Shown here piece after piece: positions 33,166-45,447 of a stretch of DNA of 64,000 bases (the stretch's first letter is position 1; each line of letters begins with the position of its first letter). A model generated the notes under the pieces. The model did not search any database and was not told where the DNA came from. It was given only the letters and a program-made list of their open reading frames with translations. This DNA comes from Atkinsonella hypoxylon (lineage: Eukaryota > Ascomycota > Sordariomycetes > Hypocreales > Clavicipitaceae): NCBI GenBank assembly GCA_000729835.1, contig JFHB01000036.1, positions 62,001-126,000 of the forward strand. The letters run 5' to 3'. Both the position numbers and the translations under genes were made by a program.

Positions 33166-33420
33166 TGCCATCTTTCCTCCCCAGACAATAATCCCGTTGT
33201 CGCGCACAGCCGCAATGTCGGGATAGATACGCGCGGCCATTGCGGTTGTGAATGCCTGCATGATCGGGGATGACTCCGTCTGTAGTTGCCCAAGGCGTCA
33301 GCTTGCCAGGGAGGCCTGTCGAAGACGTTGCTGAAGCCGCCGTCTGAGGAGATAATACGTGGTTGCCGTCTCTTGGTCGTCGACTTTGCCGCCGGGCGGG
33401 AAGTGTAAGACCATCATTGT
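33140..33420 (-). pseudogene. Sedolisin (S53 peptidase) C-terminal fragment, degraded
   Basis: Minus-strand fragments in two frames resemble the C-terminal half of a fungal sedolisin / tripeptidyl-peptidase: KVDDQETATT, then ISSDGGFSNVFDRPPWQ (family SSGGGFSNYFPRP-like), then AARIYPDIAAVRDNG and the catalytic-serine motif GGTSMSTP near 33143-33165. Frames change between these pieces, and a stop interrupts them. The match ends exactly where the amidohydrolase similarity begins. Confidence 0.65.
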
Positions 33421-34039
33421 AGCTTGCTACTGACGAGTCGCTCTGGCTCCCCTTTCAAGGACAGGCGCGGGCAAGACTGGTGCCGTACATACATGTCGAG
33501 GCCCTGTTGACCCTGGTCCTCAAATAGAGACAAGAGCGCCTTGACACCGTCTAACTACCGCACAAAGGCGTCTATGACAACCTGTCTGCGGCCGCTGTGG
33601 CTGTTCTCATTGACAATTCGCCCTACTCCTTTTTTACGTGATTGGCTCACGTATTAGACGTTCCTTGGGAATCGTACCTTACTTGGCTCACATCATGGCG
33701 AAAATGTCTGGCCGTATGGTGTCTTCAGAGCTGCAGTCGAGCCGATCCAGTTCATGCCCATCTACCTGCTTAAATCTTCTTCGGCAACCCTGACAATCTA
33801 TCACAGTCAGCCTTTCTCCATCATGCACGATCCACGGCTGTCCCAAGCCGCTACGTCTTCCAAAAGAAAGCCTTCATTTCTCCAAACGCGATGCAAGTTG
33901 CTCCAGACCGTCCTCCATCAAAGCCACAGTTTATGCGCATATTACTGCGGGCATAATCCTTCTTCTCCATGCTTCTCTTTTCCCTTCCTCAAGTCCCGGG
34001 CGGACATATTTGTCAATACTGCCACTGACTGACACCATC
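33421..34039. other. Intergenic, no gene seen
   Basis: About 620 bases between the pseudogene and the 3' end of the DDHD gene. Scattered short frames only; could include further decayed pieces of the sedolisin gene. Confidence 0.45.
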
Positions 34040-37000
34040 TCATTTTCCACCCTTCTTCTGAACGGGCTGGTCCGAAAGCATCTGCGACAGGATGAAGTGA
34101 CTGACATCTTCATCCGCCCAGTAGCTCATGTGCGATGCAATGGTATTGATGGGGTTGAAGTCCAACGCACTTCTGTCATGGTAGAGATTAGTATTCCCAT
34201 TAGATCCCGAGTTGCGCAGCGATATGACTTACTCCTGAATGCTGTAATCAACGCGGCCATTTCGGTTGAGAGCGCGCACTTTGGCCTCCTCTCTTCGCAG
34301 TCTGCGAGCCTTGCGAGATTCCTCGTTCAAATGCATAATCTCTTCGCTATGGTGCACCGTCTCATGGCGTTTCTGAAATGTAGAGTATAGTGTTTCCAGC
34401 TCATCGTCAATGAGCGTTACCGAGTTGCCATTGTCGCTCACGCGGCGTCCCCTTGCCGCCTCTGCCGCCAGCTGTCTCTTCTTCTCATCTGACAACTCCG
34501 CCGCCTCTTGGCTCACAGTCGCGCCATTCTTGTCTGAGGACGCTTGTTGATATTCTTCCGCCGTCAATCTTGCGACTTCTTCGTTACTGATGCCAAGACT
34601 TCTATTGAGGATGTTGCTGGCGATTCCAGCGCTCAAGCTAGACCACAATTCACTCACGCTCTGTCCTACCTTGGCTCCAATGCCTGTCAAACTCTGCGGC
34701 GCAACATTGCCAAATATGCTTTTCTTTGTGTATGGTAAAGCCTGTGGCTTCAGAGACGTCATAGCACCCGATATGAGCGGCTCCATTCTGTAGCTGATTG
34801 GGTCCGACGGATGAAAGATATTGAAAAGCTGACCAACTTTTGGTGACGATACTGATTTAGGTAGTTCGCCCACAGCTGATACGTCGTCGAGTCCTATGCC
34901 AGCCGGCGCTGCGAGGAATGCATCGTCCGCATCTTCCGATGTCAGTGCACTTTCTGGAGCTACGCCAAGAGGAGTATGTCGTGCAGCTATCGTCCTGTTT
35001 CAGACAGTTAGTAATAGAGCCATAACTTCTCTCGTGCCGCGTATGAACGTACCGTCCTTTCAACATCTGAAATAGACCCACTGGAGAGCCAAGACAGAAG
35101 AAATCATGCGTTTCGAAGTCAAAATCCAACTCCTCACCCCTAGGCCTGATCTCAGGCTTACTATGTGGTGTCGGCCAGATCCGTAATGGTTGTCTCGCGT
35201 CATCAAAAAACTGCCTCTCCCGCTGTTTACACAAGACATCAAACAAAATCGCAGAACCCAGCGAATGACCCATGAGATGTACTTTGCCCTTAAAGTGTGG
35301 GTTTCTCTCTCGGAAAAGCTTCAGTATACGATTAGTCTCTGCAACTACAATTCGAGATATTTCTTCCCGGTACGAGCTTTGGTACAGAAGAACATCAAGC
35401 GCAAGATCAGAAATAAGCGACCTGGCGAAGGCCACCCCTTCTACCGTTATGTCTTCAAGCGAAGGATCTTCAATCGTGTCAGTAAAGCGAGCAATCAAAC
35501 GTCTTCTGATAGACTCAAACTTACATTCATCTTCTTCGTCCGCCGCATCGCCCAGATCGTGCTCGCCTTTCTTATGACGTTGTCTTGGAAATTCAATCAA
35601 GTGACGCCAACAAACCGGGAGTACTTGCACCCTGCAGTTTCCTGGACCAGCGCCGAGCTCAGTGTTCAGTGCTTTTAGATCAGCCGAGTTGCTATATACT
35701 GATTTGATTGTCTTACGCAAGACATTGACATCATGCACAAAATTCACGCTTTCCATACTATCAGGGTCGAGTTAGTAATACTGGCTCGAAAAAGATCTCA
35801 CAACTCACCACGTACCGTAAGCCGAGCCGCTGACCAATACCGTGTGTGACAAGAACCAAGTGCTCAATCTCTCGATTCTGAGCTTCACCAGCACCAGCCT
35901 GGGCATTGTAATCATCTTTAATCTCCTGTTCATCGAGCTTCCTGATCTGCTCTGCTTTCTCTTCCGCACTTCGGCTCTCTCCTTCTATAAGAGACGATAT
36001 CTGGCGTTGAAGTTTTGTCCCTCTATACTCTGATTCTTCCCTGATGGATTGCTCATAACCTAAATCGTCAAAAGAATCTCGCGTGGTCGGCGGCACGGAT
36101 CTCCTCTTCAGCAACTTTTGCTGACGTTCATCTAAGCCGAATATGTTGGAAGTCTCGTTTGTCGGGTTTTGGTCTTCCTTTTCTTTGGCTTTCTTTGGTT
36201 CCGAGTAGCCGCGGATGAGCTTGACACCGCTCATGTAGCCGCCGCCAGCAAAACGCTCATAGACCGAGGCCGCAACCCAAGACAACATTCCATCTGTAGT
36301 CATCCAAGCCGTTTTATCGTCCTCATAGGTCGCAACATTATTCATGTATGCGCCAAAAAGTCGATAAGTTGGTAGTTGAGGCTGACCGGGAGAATTTAGC
36401 GGCTTGGATGGATCGGCGGTAGTGTCAGAGGTCCGCTGATCTGCTGGTTCCGATTGAGCGCCTTGGGGTGTTACAGATGCGTCTTTACTCTCGAATTTGA
36501 TTCGTGATCGAACTGATATCTGTCAATATTGAAATCAAACCTCTCACTCGTAATTACATACCTCTCAGCCACGGCTTTGTTTTCAAGTAGCCCTTAGACG
36601 GGATTAGTACATGTCCGTTTGGGAACGCTCAACATGGCCTTGAAAAAGGTGGATGACACCTACCTCTTCTAATTGAGCCGCAAGGTTCTCCTCACAAGGT
36701 CTAAGACCAGAACTCTCCTGAAAAAACCAAGTACCACGACGCACTACCACATGAAGGGGTTATTAGCAACCTAGCGTTCAGTCGAAGCACCGTAAAACTT
36801 ACCTTCATAGACCGGGCCTAGCCAATAAACAGGAGCTAGCTCTCGTTCTTCGATATCCACATCAAAAAGGTAGTCTTCAGCCACAGGTACTCGAGTGTGG
36901 CCTGCTGTATTGCCCATGGAGGTCGACTTTCCCGATTTTGGTCGTTTCACAGGTCGATCCTGAGAGTCCTCCATAGGCCCTTGCTCCTTTTCGGCTGCTT

Positions 37001-37450
37001 CCAATAGCTTCTGATATTGAGCCTCCACCCTTCTAGAATCTGACTCGGAAAAGGCAGAGAACTTCTTTGGTCTTACAGCTGGCTTCGCAGCCTTTGTCTC
37101 CTCACTGGGTCCTTTGATCAGTTTGGGTTTTCTCTTTGGGACCTGTACACCCGTCAGCCAGCTCGTCATATGACATTGGTAAGGCGAGGGATAGGTTCGC
37201 ATATCTAACGTACGTCGACCGCATGAAACCATTGCACGTTCAGTCGGGGACAGTGTTTAGGGTATGTCCGAAAGCTTTGGCCATAGAGCGGTGTGATGCT
37301 ATGATCGCCAGGAGCTGCCGCCGCCGCCGCATCCTTCTTGTTGTCGGGAGTTGGACTCGCGGCTTGACTAATTGACCACGGATTAATAGAATCCACAGCA
37401 TAGCTTAGGTATGACTTCTCGGGCTTTTTGTCCTCTGTTCCCGGAGACAT
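34040..37450 (-). CDS. DDHD-domain phospholipase (intracellular PLA1 family)
   Basis: Eight exons: 37450-37214, 37142-36803, 36743-36664, 36592-36562, 36512-35816, 35757-35053, 34994-34233 and 34172-34040; 994 aa. Every junction is GT-AG and keeps phase; the intron at 36513-36561 is only 49 nt. The N-terminal part has the family's WFHAVD and VYWLGPVYEGVRRGTWFFQE blocks. The middle has LVLVTHGIGQRLGLRMESVN. The lipase motif is HLMGHSLGSAILFD (GxSxG serine about residue 627). The DDHD domain includes THDFFCLGSPVGLFQ, FNIFHPSDPISYRMEPL and a last-exon HMSYWADEDV. Relatives (yeast YOR022C, mammalian DDHD1/2) hydrolyse phosphatidic acid and other phospholipids. The start at 37450 (MSPGTEDKKP) has a good context. 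Confidence 0.93.
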
Positions 37451-38481
37451 TTTGCCCGATGGAATTCTAGACGATAGCCATACGCCAACTTGCACGGCTC
37501 TTTTGGCGGCAAAATAGAGGGTTGGAGCTGACCGGTGCTGGTAAAAGAAGCACCTAGCTCCGGTTCGTTGCGCCAACGTGGTAACTTATGCTGCCCAGGC
37601 CTGGGCGAGAATCGTGCCAGTTTCGATGGACTGTCCGAGGCGTCAGTGCGAAAATTCTCGCGCGTCGGCTGATACTTTGGGATAGGCATGTTCGAGGTTG
37701 ATCGATTGGGTGGGATATGGCGCCTCGTTGGCGCACATGGCAACCGATTGGACGACGACGTCACTCTCCTGGCTTCATGTGCTTGATGTCACCAGCTGTC
37801 GTGTGCTCCAGTGGAGCTCCACAAAGAGGGGCTGCTGCTAGCTGCTGTTAGCTGCTGTTAGCTGTTGTACTACAGTAGGGTGGAAACCCCCAGCGCCACT
37901 ACTGGCCAGCTCAGTGGCGCGCCTGCGAGTCCCTAACGGCGGGTTGGCTGTTCACACAGGTCGTGCATCATGCTTGCATGGACTGCAAGCCTAAATCAGT
38001 AGTGAGCTCCTCGGCCAGGTCAATCGAAATGTCTAGTACTCTCGTCTGGTCTAAACTTGAACTTCAGTCTCGGCCAACCCCTGACAATGAGAAGCCTTCG
38101 GGTATAGATAGCTTGTTAGTTGTAGAAAGACGACAAAATACAATTCCTTCTTTAATCCACTTCTGTTTCATCCACACCAGACGCCGGTCGTCTCTCGGCC
38201 ACCTTCTTGTAACAAGTGCGATTTTGCATGTCCATTCCTCAAAAATCAGACCTCAAACGCTACCCCAGCAAATTAAATATAATCTACCAATCGAAAAATC
38301 TGCATTGCCTACTCCGTACTATCTGTGACAAGAACTGCTAGTAAAATCCTCGAGTAAGGCTGGCCGACATTGGGTGGCATATTGCCAAAAGCTAGCCTCG
38401 CCACTCTACGGCATTGACCGTAGCTCGAGATGTCTTGTTGATATCACCCCATTCAGAACTTATTTCCAGAACTTCAACGTC
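37451..38481. other. Intergenic, about 1 kb
   Basis: Promoter of the DDHD gene on the left and 3' flank of the RING-like gene on the right. A minus-strand frame at 37405-37764 overlaps the DDHD start in another frame and is judged a leader shadow. GCTGCTGTTA is repeated near 37833-37862. No gene seen. Confidence 0.5.
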
Positions 38482-39320
38482 TCAAGGAGCCAACGCACCG
38501 GCATCGACCAGAGCAGCCAGTGAACCAGGATTCTGTTTGGCAATGGTTTCCGCAGTTTGACCTTGGCTGTCTCTCAATGCTCGAATATCTTGATCTAGCT
38601 GGACATTCAATCGGCTTAACCCAACATCTTCAGCCGTTCGTCGGACAAGATCTGGGAATGACTCGGTCGGCACGGTAGACGACAGCCATAACAAGGTCCA
38701 GACAATTTCCTCTTGATGGTTCTCAACAGACAGATGAAGCGCGCTTTTCATATTTGCCAGAGGATCTTGATAGCGAATAACGCTACCGATTTGACGATCT
38801 TGGTCGCTGATATCGCGCAACAAATCAATGATGCCGGCGAGGTCGCCTTCGGCGCACATGAGGTGAAAGGCCCTCGCGGGGCGAGCTTCAGGATGGCTCT
38901 GAATATATGCTTCCTCGGTCAGAGAATCCATAATGTCCAAGTCCTTCTGAATGCCGCCTTCATTGCTATACTGAGCGAGAATTGAAGCAGTGCCGGAGCT
39001 CTCGTGGAACTGATTTGTTGAGGATGACCCGGCTTCATTCGTAGGTAAGTAGCTTTCGCAACTGGGACATTTGAGAGACAGTGTAACTGACGAGGCTTCT
39101 TCCATTAAGCATTCCCTGATCTTGAGAATCAGTGCATATTCGTAATCGTAACAACTTACAGGAGAAAATTCCATTCGTAATATCCTCACCAATGGAAATG
39201 GCAACCACAGCGGAGCTCCAAATCATCAGGAACCGTCTCCGCCACCTCGGTGGTATCATCATCAGCATCGTCTTCCGTTCGGATGACGAGAGGTTCCTCG
39301 CAGGTCTTACAAAGCGACAT
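38482..39320 (-). CDS. RING-like zinc-finger protein with helical C-terminal domain, unnamed
   Basis: Two exons: 39320-39190 and 39115-38482, with a 74-nt GTGAGG...CAG intron; 254 aa. The Cys/His pattern fits a RING: CKTC at residues 4-7, then after an acidic linker CGCHFHWEC (split by the intron), then CPSC. The region after residue 115 is helical and could be a short ankyrin-like unit: MCAEGDLAGIIDLLRDI, ALHLSVENHQEEIVWTLLWL and DSQGQTAETIAKQNPGSLAA. This suggests a small E3 ubiquitin-ligase-like protein, conserved but uncharacterised as far as I know. Substrate unknown. Confidence 0.75.
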
Positions 39321-40373
39321 GCCGGACGCAATCGATAATCCTGATGAGGGTTGAGATTGAGTTCATGAATTTGCCCGTGCCGTAGCTGATGGAATGAAGT
39401 GCAATTGCAGATACAAGAAAATTTCAGGCTTGCAAGGTTGGTAGGTATGCAACGGCTTCTTGTCTAAGTAGGTATGGTGTGACTCTGCTCGAAACTTGCG
39501 TGTCTTAATTGTCTTCCCCCTTTGCCTCAGCAATTCGCTAGAAAAACAACAGGCGGATTGCACAAGAGTTCAGCGTTTTCTGTTTGCTGCAAGGGCGTTG
39601 CAACTTGTTGTTGGCCTGATCTGACACACCCAGCTTGCTACATGGAAGGCCTGATAGTTGTGGCCTGATAGCTGTGGCCTGATAGCTGTGGCCTGATAGC
39701 TGTGGGTCCAAAGCGACAGAGAATTTTTACAGACGCGTAAGGTGCAAGTCGGGTGGCAGATCAGGCCGGCCATTACTACAGTATGACGCTGTGCAAATCA
39801 GAGCGAAGAGTAAATTAGTGGACAATTGAAGTGAAATCCACGATATGCATACCTAGTTAGAGTTGTTCAGGCTGGGGTATCACAAGCTCGCTCTATTCTC
39901 CCTCCCACCAAAGAGCGCGAAGACGCCAGTCAAATTGCGGGCTCCATTTTCGCACTAGGACTTCCACCGCAGTGGCGTTCCCATATAAATTTTAAGTACC
40001 AAATAGTCCTCCTCATTGGACTTGCCTTCCGACTACCAAAGGGATGGATGCCCCATGTTTGCTTGCCTTGCCCAATGCCCCGTCAATCAGTGTGGCCCTG
40101 CCTACTGTCGGAGCATTCTGACACCCTCGTCGTCATCGTCCGCACACAAGACCTTACCTCTGCCGCGTCATACTCGTCACACTCGTCATTTCTCTTTCCA
40201 CGGCAACGCGAAAACGATCCTGCAACGGACGAATTGGCGCATCTTGTTGACTAAAGCTTCTTTATTTAGCTCCCTGCTCATCAGATCCCTTCCAAACGTT
40301 CAAGTACTCTGTCCATCTTGTGCATCTCGGCGCGCAATCAGTGGGTTGATGATCGCAACCCCTCAACCCCACC
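39321..40373. other. Divergent promoter region with a 14-bp tandem repeat
   Basis: 1.05 kb between the divergently transcribed RING-like and fimbrin genes. It contains the 14-bp array at 39648-39704. No gene seen. Confidence 0.5.
39648..39704. repeat. 14-bp tandem repeat, 4 copies
   Basis: Unit GGCCTGATAG(C/T)TGT, head to tail, nearly identical copies; a shorter related CCTGATCTG lies just upstream. Confidence 0.85.
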
Positions 40374-42599
40374 ATGAACGTCCTTAAATTGCAGAAGTGC
40401 GTTGTTTGCGAATACCTCGGCCGAGCTAGGCAGTACGCGTGCGCAGAGCTAATGTTCATTCTTCTCGCCGTGCAGGAAATTCCCTCAACTTCCTCAAAAT
40501 GAGATTTTTTCGCTATCCGATGCCTTCCAGCGTCTCGACGTCGAAGACAAGGGTTACCTAGACGAAACTACTGCCATTAAAGCCACACAGCAGAGCGAGA
40601 ACCAGCCCTACGACGTTGTGCGTCAAGCTCTCAAGGAGGTCGAGCTTGACTCTTCACGGCGGGTCGAGCTCGAAGACTACGTTGGAGTTCGTATGAACCC
40701 AATCTTTTGCTCACTTGCAGATTTCCTGGTCCCTGTCATATGTTGCTGACTAGCCTCCCTTTGCAGCTCATTGCTAAATTGCGCGACTCTTCGCCAGCTC
40801 AAAAACGACTCTCCATGACCCAATCTCCAGCTAGCCCTGCTGGTGTCGTAGCCCAACGTACCGGTAGACATGCATCAAAGGGCAGTGTCAGCGGCAAAAT
40901 CCAGGTCCAAGGCTCTAGCGCAAACACCACCCATACCATCAATGAAGATGAACGGACCGAGTTTACTCGCCATATCAATGCCGTTTTGTACGGCGATGCT
41001 GATATTGGCCACCGCTTGCCATTTCCTACTGATACTTTTGAGATGTTTGACGAGTGCAAGGACGGCTTGGTATTGGCTAAGCTGATCAATGACAGCGTGC
41101 CCGACACCATCGACGAGCGGGTTCTGAACATTGCTGGTAAAAAGACAAAGACATTGAACGCCTTCCAGATGACAGAGAACAACAACATTGTCATTGAGTC
41201 TGCCAAAGGTATTGGTTGCTCTGTTGTCAACATTGGCGCTGGTGATATCATTGAAGTCCGAGAACATCTCATACTGGGTCTCATCTGGCAGATCATTCGA
41301 CGTGGTCTATTAGGCAAAATTGACATCAAGCTGCATCCGGAACTGTACCGTCTCCTGGAAGAGGATGAGACTCTGGAGCAATTCCTTCGCTTGCCTCCTG
41401 AGCAGATTCTTCTCCGATGGTTCAACTACCACCTCAAGGCAGCTAACTGGTCTAGAAGGTTTGACAGTAACAATACACGTTATAGCCTAACGATTCCCGG
41501 CACTAACGTTTCCTAGGGTTTCCAACTTCTCAAACGACATCAAAGACGGCGAAAATTACGCAGTCCTCATAGCCCAAATTGGCCCCGAATATGGCTGCAC
41601 ACGCAAGCCCCTCCAAACCCACGATCTTCTTCAACGAGCTGAGGAAGTCCTCCAGGAAGCTGATAAGCTTGGTTGCCGCAAGTTCTTGACCCCAAAATCT
41701 CTCGTCGCAGGTAACCCTAAACTTAACCTTGCCTTTGTCGCCAATCTCTTCAATAACCACCCTGCTCTTGACCCTATAAGCGAAGAAGAGAAGCTTGAAG
41801 TTGAGGACTTCGACGCCGAAGGCGAACGTGAAGCACGTGTCTTCACTCTTTGGCTCAACAGTTTGGACGTGCAGCCCGCTGTGGTGTCCTTCTTCGACGA
41901 TCTGCGCGACGGTCTCATTCTGCTCCAAGCATACGACAAGGTCATCAAGGGCTCCGTCAACTGGCGCCATGTAAACAAGGCCCCAGCTCATGGAGGCGAA
42001 ATGCTCAAGTTCAAGGCTGTCGAGAACACGAACTATGCTATCGAACTAGGCAAACAGAATGGCTTTTCGCTTGTGGGTATCCAGGGGGCCGACATCACTG
42101 ATGGTCAGAGGACCCTAACCCTCGGTCTAGTATGGCAACTGATGCGCAAGGATATTACTGTGACATTGTCATCGCTTGCTCAAAAACTCGGGAAGCGTGA
42201 AATTACGGACACAGAAATGGTTCGATGGGCAAACGACATGTCTCGCAAAGGTGGTCGTAACTCGTCTATTCGCTCGTTCAAGGACCCGGCTATTGGATCT
42301 GGTATTTTCTTTCTGGATGTGCTTAATGGCATGAAGAGCAGTTACGTAGACTACGACCTCGTCACTACCGGCCAGACTGATGAGGATGCTTACATGAATG
42401 CAAAGCTCAGTATCAGCATTGCTCGTAAGCTCGGTGCCACAATCTGGCTCGTTCCAGAGGATATTTGCCAGGTTCGCAGTCGGTTGGTGACTACTTTTAT
42501 TGGTAAGTTGGCCCTCTACGATAACTCTATCCCACATCAATTACTAAATTGTTGTGCTTTTTACAAGGTTCATTGATGGCAACGTACGAGAAGATGTAA
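40374..42599 (+). CDS. SAC6: Fimbrin (plastin), actin-bundling protein
   Basis: Five exons: 40374-40396, 40476-40686, 40767-41458, 41517-42502 and 42568-42599; 647 aa. The 23-nt first exon encodes MNVLKLQK. All introns are GT-AG, two with unusual donors (GTTCGT, GTTTGA). An N-terminal EF-hand-like region is followed by four calponin-homology domains in two actin-binding pairs: LPFPTDTFEMFDECKDGLVL, KTKTLNAFQMTENNNIVIES, VSNFSNDIKDGENYAVLIAQ, ARVFTLWLNSLDVQPAVVSF and VRWANDMSRKGGRNSSIRSF. Fimbrin crosslinks actin filaments in cortical patches and supports endocytosis and polar growth. The start has a strong ACCATGA context. Confidence 0.95.
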
Positions 42600-42887
42600 A
42601 GATGAGCTTGTCACAGGTTGTGGGATCATGGAAGGGCACCAGTAAGGTGATTCGAGTGTAGGATGTGTTCTGCCAAGTAGGGAAAAAAGCGTAATCCAGC
42701 TCATTTGATAAATGAGATTCCATGAAAGTGCGTATTCAACATCAACAGTCTGGGGGTATCTACCATTCTTTGATTTCCTGACAAATGCCTCCTACACATC
42801 CCCAACGCCATTAATGCCAGATGAGCGGAGAAGAGATCCAATTTCTCATTCAGAATCATACACCTCCTCTTGTTACCCTGTATTTGA
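42600..42887. other. Convergent 3' region of fimbrin and sterol O-acyltransferase
   Basis: 288 bases between two stop codons, AT-rich; no gene. Confidence 0.6.
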
Positions 42888-45447
42888 TTACAGGATAAGG
42901 TACAGGCTACACAGTAAGCTTGGTCCCGTAAAAATACCAACCCAGAATAACAAATTACCAAGTGTTTTGCGGCCCTTGAGCCATCTTGTGCGGCTCAATC
43001 TAACGAGCTATCCGTGAACAGTCAGCACATCTGGATCTATCTTGTACGTATCCTGAGAAGGCGAATGAACGAAAACGGGAGCAATCTTCATCTTGTAGGG
43101 ACTGCAACATACCGGCAACTGGCACATCTGCAAGAAGAGCAAATATCCTCTTAGCTTATTGAACAAGCACCACATGACCAGTTCATGAACGCAGGCTGAC
43201 AAGAAGAAGGTAATGAGAGTGGCGGTGTGCTTGTTCACTTTCATGGAGGAGATGGATGAGTGGTATACGTGACGGAGGAGGAAGACGTGGACGGGGCGGT
43301 TCCAGTCGCGGGCGAATTGGTCCCATGAGACTATGCAACAATTAGAATTTCGATGACAAGTTCAAGAGGAATGGTGAGTGTGGGGATGACATACCGCTGT
43401 TCCACCAGGTGTCGTAGAAACTGCGATCAGCAAAGTGGGTGAGCTCTGCCAAAATATTGAGGATGGTTTCCCAGATGAGATACCAGACAAGCTTTTCATG
43501 CGCGTTAGTTTTGTTTGAAATGTATTTACACTTGTGAATATGGGTTCTTTCATTGAAGGGGAGAGGGCGGGTCAGGACTTCATACCAGATATTCCATCAT
43601 GAACGGGAAAATGAGATCCAAGAGAAGAAGCGGAAACGCTTGGAACCGAGCGCCTAGTGAGAGACCATCTTCTTTCATCTGCACGGTCTTCATGACCACA
43701 GGATCTGCAAGACAGCAAGTCAGCTTTCTTCTGCTCTTGTTCATGCTTTGAGTGACGACTTGCAGGGGGAACCGGGACAACTCACAAATGGAATACTGCG
43801 CCACCTGGTTCATCACAAAAAGAACTCCCACCATAGCCACGAGCTTTTCTGCAACATAGCGCCAGCTGATTGATTCGGAGCGCGGATACTCCAGTTCGTA
43901 AACCAGGGTTGGCAAGGGAATCCAGGCATAATGTCCCCAGAAGGTCAGATTATGGGGGTACGCCTTCTTAGGATCGTTGGCCGTCCCGCACAGTTCATCG
44001 GCCAACGCGTCAACTTCCCACTTGATGATTTTCTCAAACGTGCGGATCTGCTCATGATCAAGCGGCTCATGCGAGGCAATCGCCTTGGCAATCTTGTCGA
44101 TGTCCGACTCTTCGCTACTGGAGATCTGGGAGAGCGATTGTCGGCGCTGCATGGCGGACGGCGGTACTTGCAGGTGCGAGGTACTCAGGCTGGATACCGC
44201 GGGCACGGAAGACGAAGGGTTCCCGGACGGATGGACTTTTTCCAGCTGCTTGAGCTTGGAGAGCAGGAAGCGACGCTTGACGTGGACGGTCGAGAGATAG
44301 CCGTTGTAGAAGGCGTATGAGTGCTGCTTCATGAGCATGATGATGCCTTGCATGACGAAATAGACAGTATGCATCCACGGCCAGTCTCGGACATGCGTCC
44401 AGGCTACGACGCCCGCTAGAAAAGTCATTTGCCATACCTTGCTTGACTATTAGCATTGTGGTGGTTCCAAGGTTGAGAAAGAGAGGGCAAAAAAAAAAAA
44501 AAAAAGAAGAAAAAGTTGTGTATACGCACACTCTGCACGATCCATCCACTTCGATCCCAATCTAGAATTCGACGATGTACCAGTTTCTGAATCACCCAGC
44601 TTACGGCTGTCAAGGCGCACATGAATGCGTTCGAGAGGAGCAACACGGCCACTGCATCAGTCGTTAGCACCCATTTGCTCGCTGCGACAAATCAAAGTGT
44701 CTGCTCACCGTCTCGACGAAACATGGTCTTCATGATCTCGTTGGACCCGAGTGGCGTCCCATACTTCATCCAGTTTTTGACTGAGATTTTCAGCATGAAC
44801 ATGGCAACGGTCAGCCAAAACAGCGTGTAGAAGCCATGAAACGGACTGTTCGCGGCTGCCGAGTTATGCGGATCAAAGGCGGAAAACTGATGCGTGAAAA
44901 GATGGTCGCGAAACTTGCGTCTCTGCTTCGCGGCTTGTTCAGGGTTCTTGACCGATTCGGATCTTCGCTTGAGAAGTTCCTGGAGGGCCGCGTCGTCGTC
45001 TGCGTACAGACGGATTCCAGAGCCATCGCGGATAAGATTTGTGTCCAGCTGCGATAAAGTGTTTCCATCGAACTTGTGCGGCTTTCTGTTTCTGAGGTGT
45101 CTCTGTCGGTTCTGCTCTTTTCCCAGCTGCTTTGGACCGTCGACCTCCCTGTGTCGGTGGACTTTATTCTGGCTCTTGGAGGTGTAGCTTGGTCGGACAT
45201 TCTCGTCGTAGTCTTCCTCGCTGGGCGTTTCGGACCCAGGACCAGAAGGCTCGAGGGAGATGCCGGCCTCTCGAAGGGCCTGTCCTAGAGATCGAGACTG
45301 GGGATAGCGGCGCGGCGCCGGGGTGCTGCCGTTGATGCCGCCGGCTGCATGGTGGTGCATGCCGGTGCTGGATCGTGGCGTAGTGGTGAGTTCGAGGGGC
45401 TCTGACTCCTGGAGTGCTTCTTCGGCCGCGGTTAGGGTGTCACTCAT
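42888..45447 (-). CDS. ARE2: Sterol O-acyltransferase (ACAT/ARE family, MBOAT)
   Basis: Seven exons: 45447-44709, 44651-44530, 44437-43786, 43704-43586, 43491-43395, 43330-43113 and 43007-42888; 688 aa, with all junctions GT-AG and in phase. The N-terminal about 230 residues are soluble and polar, followed by about nine membrane segments. Family motifs: HSYAFYNGYL, the conserved block SFYDTWWNSVSWDQFARDWN, RPVHVFLLRHVYHSS, the catalytic histidine in FFLSACVHELVMW, and the tail RKTLGNLLFWVGIFTGPSLL. It esterifies ergosterol with fatty acids in the ER for storage in lipid droplets. The FYxDWWN signature reads FYDTWWN here (Asp not at its usual position). The gene is tail to tail with fimbrin. 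Confidence 0.93.

Noticed and set aside
37405..37764. Minus-strand frame of 119 codons (MTSSSNRLPCAPT...) overlapping the DDHD start
   Set aside because: Different frame from the clearly conserved N-terminus (MSPGTEDKKPEKSY...), no splice path joining them in phase, no similarity.
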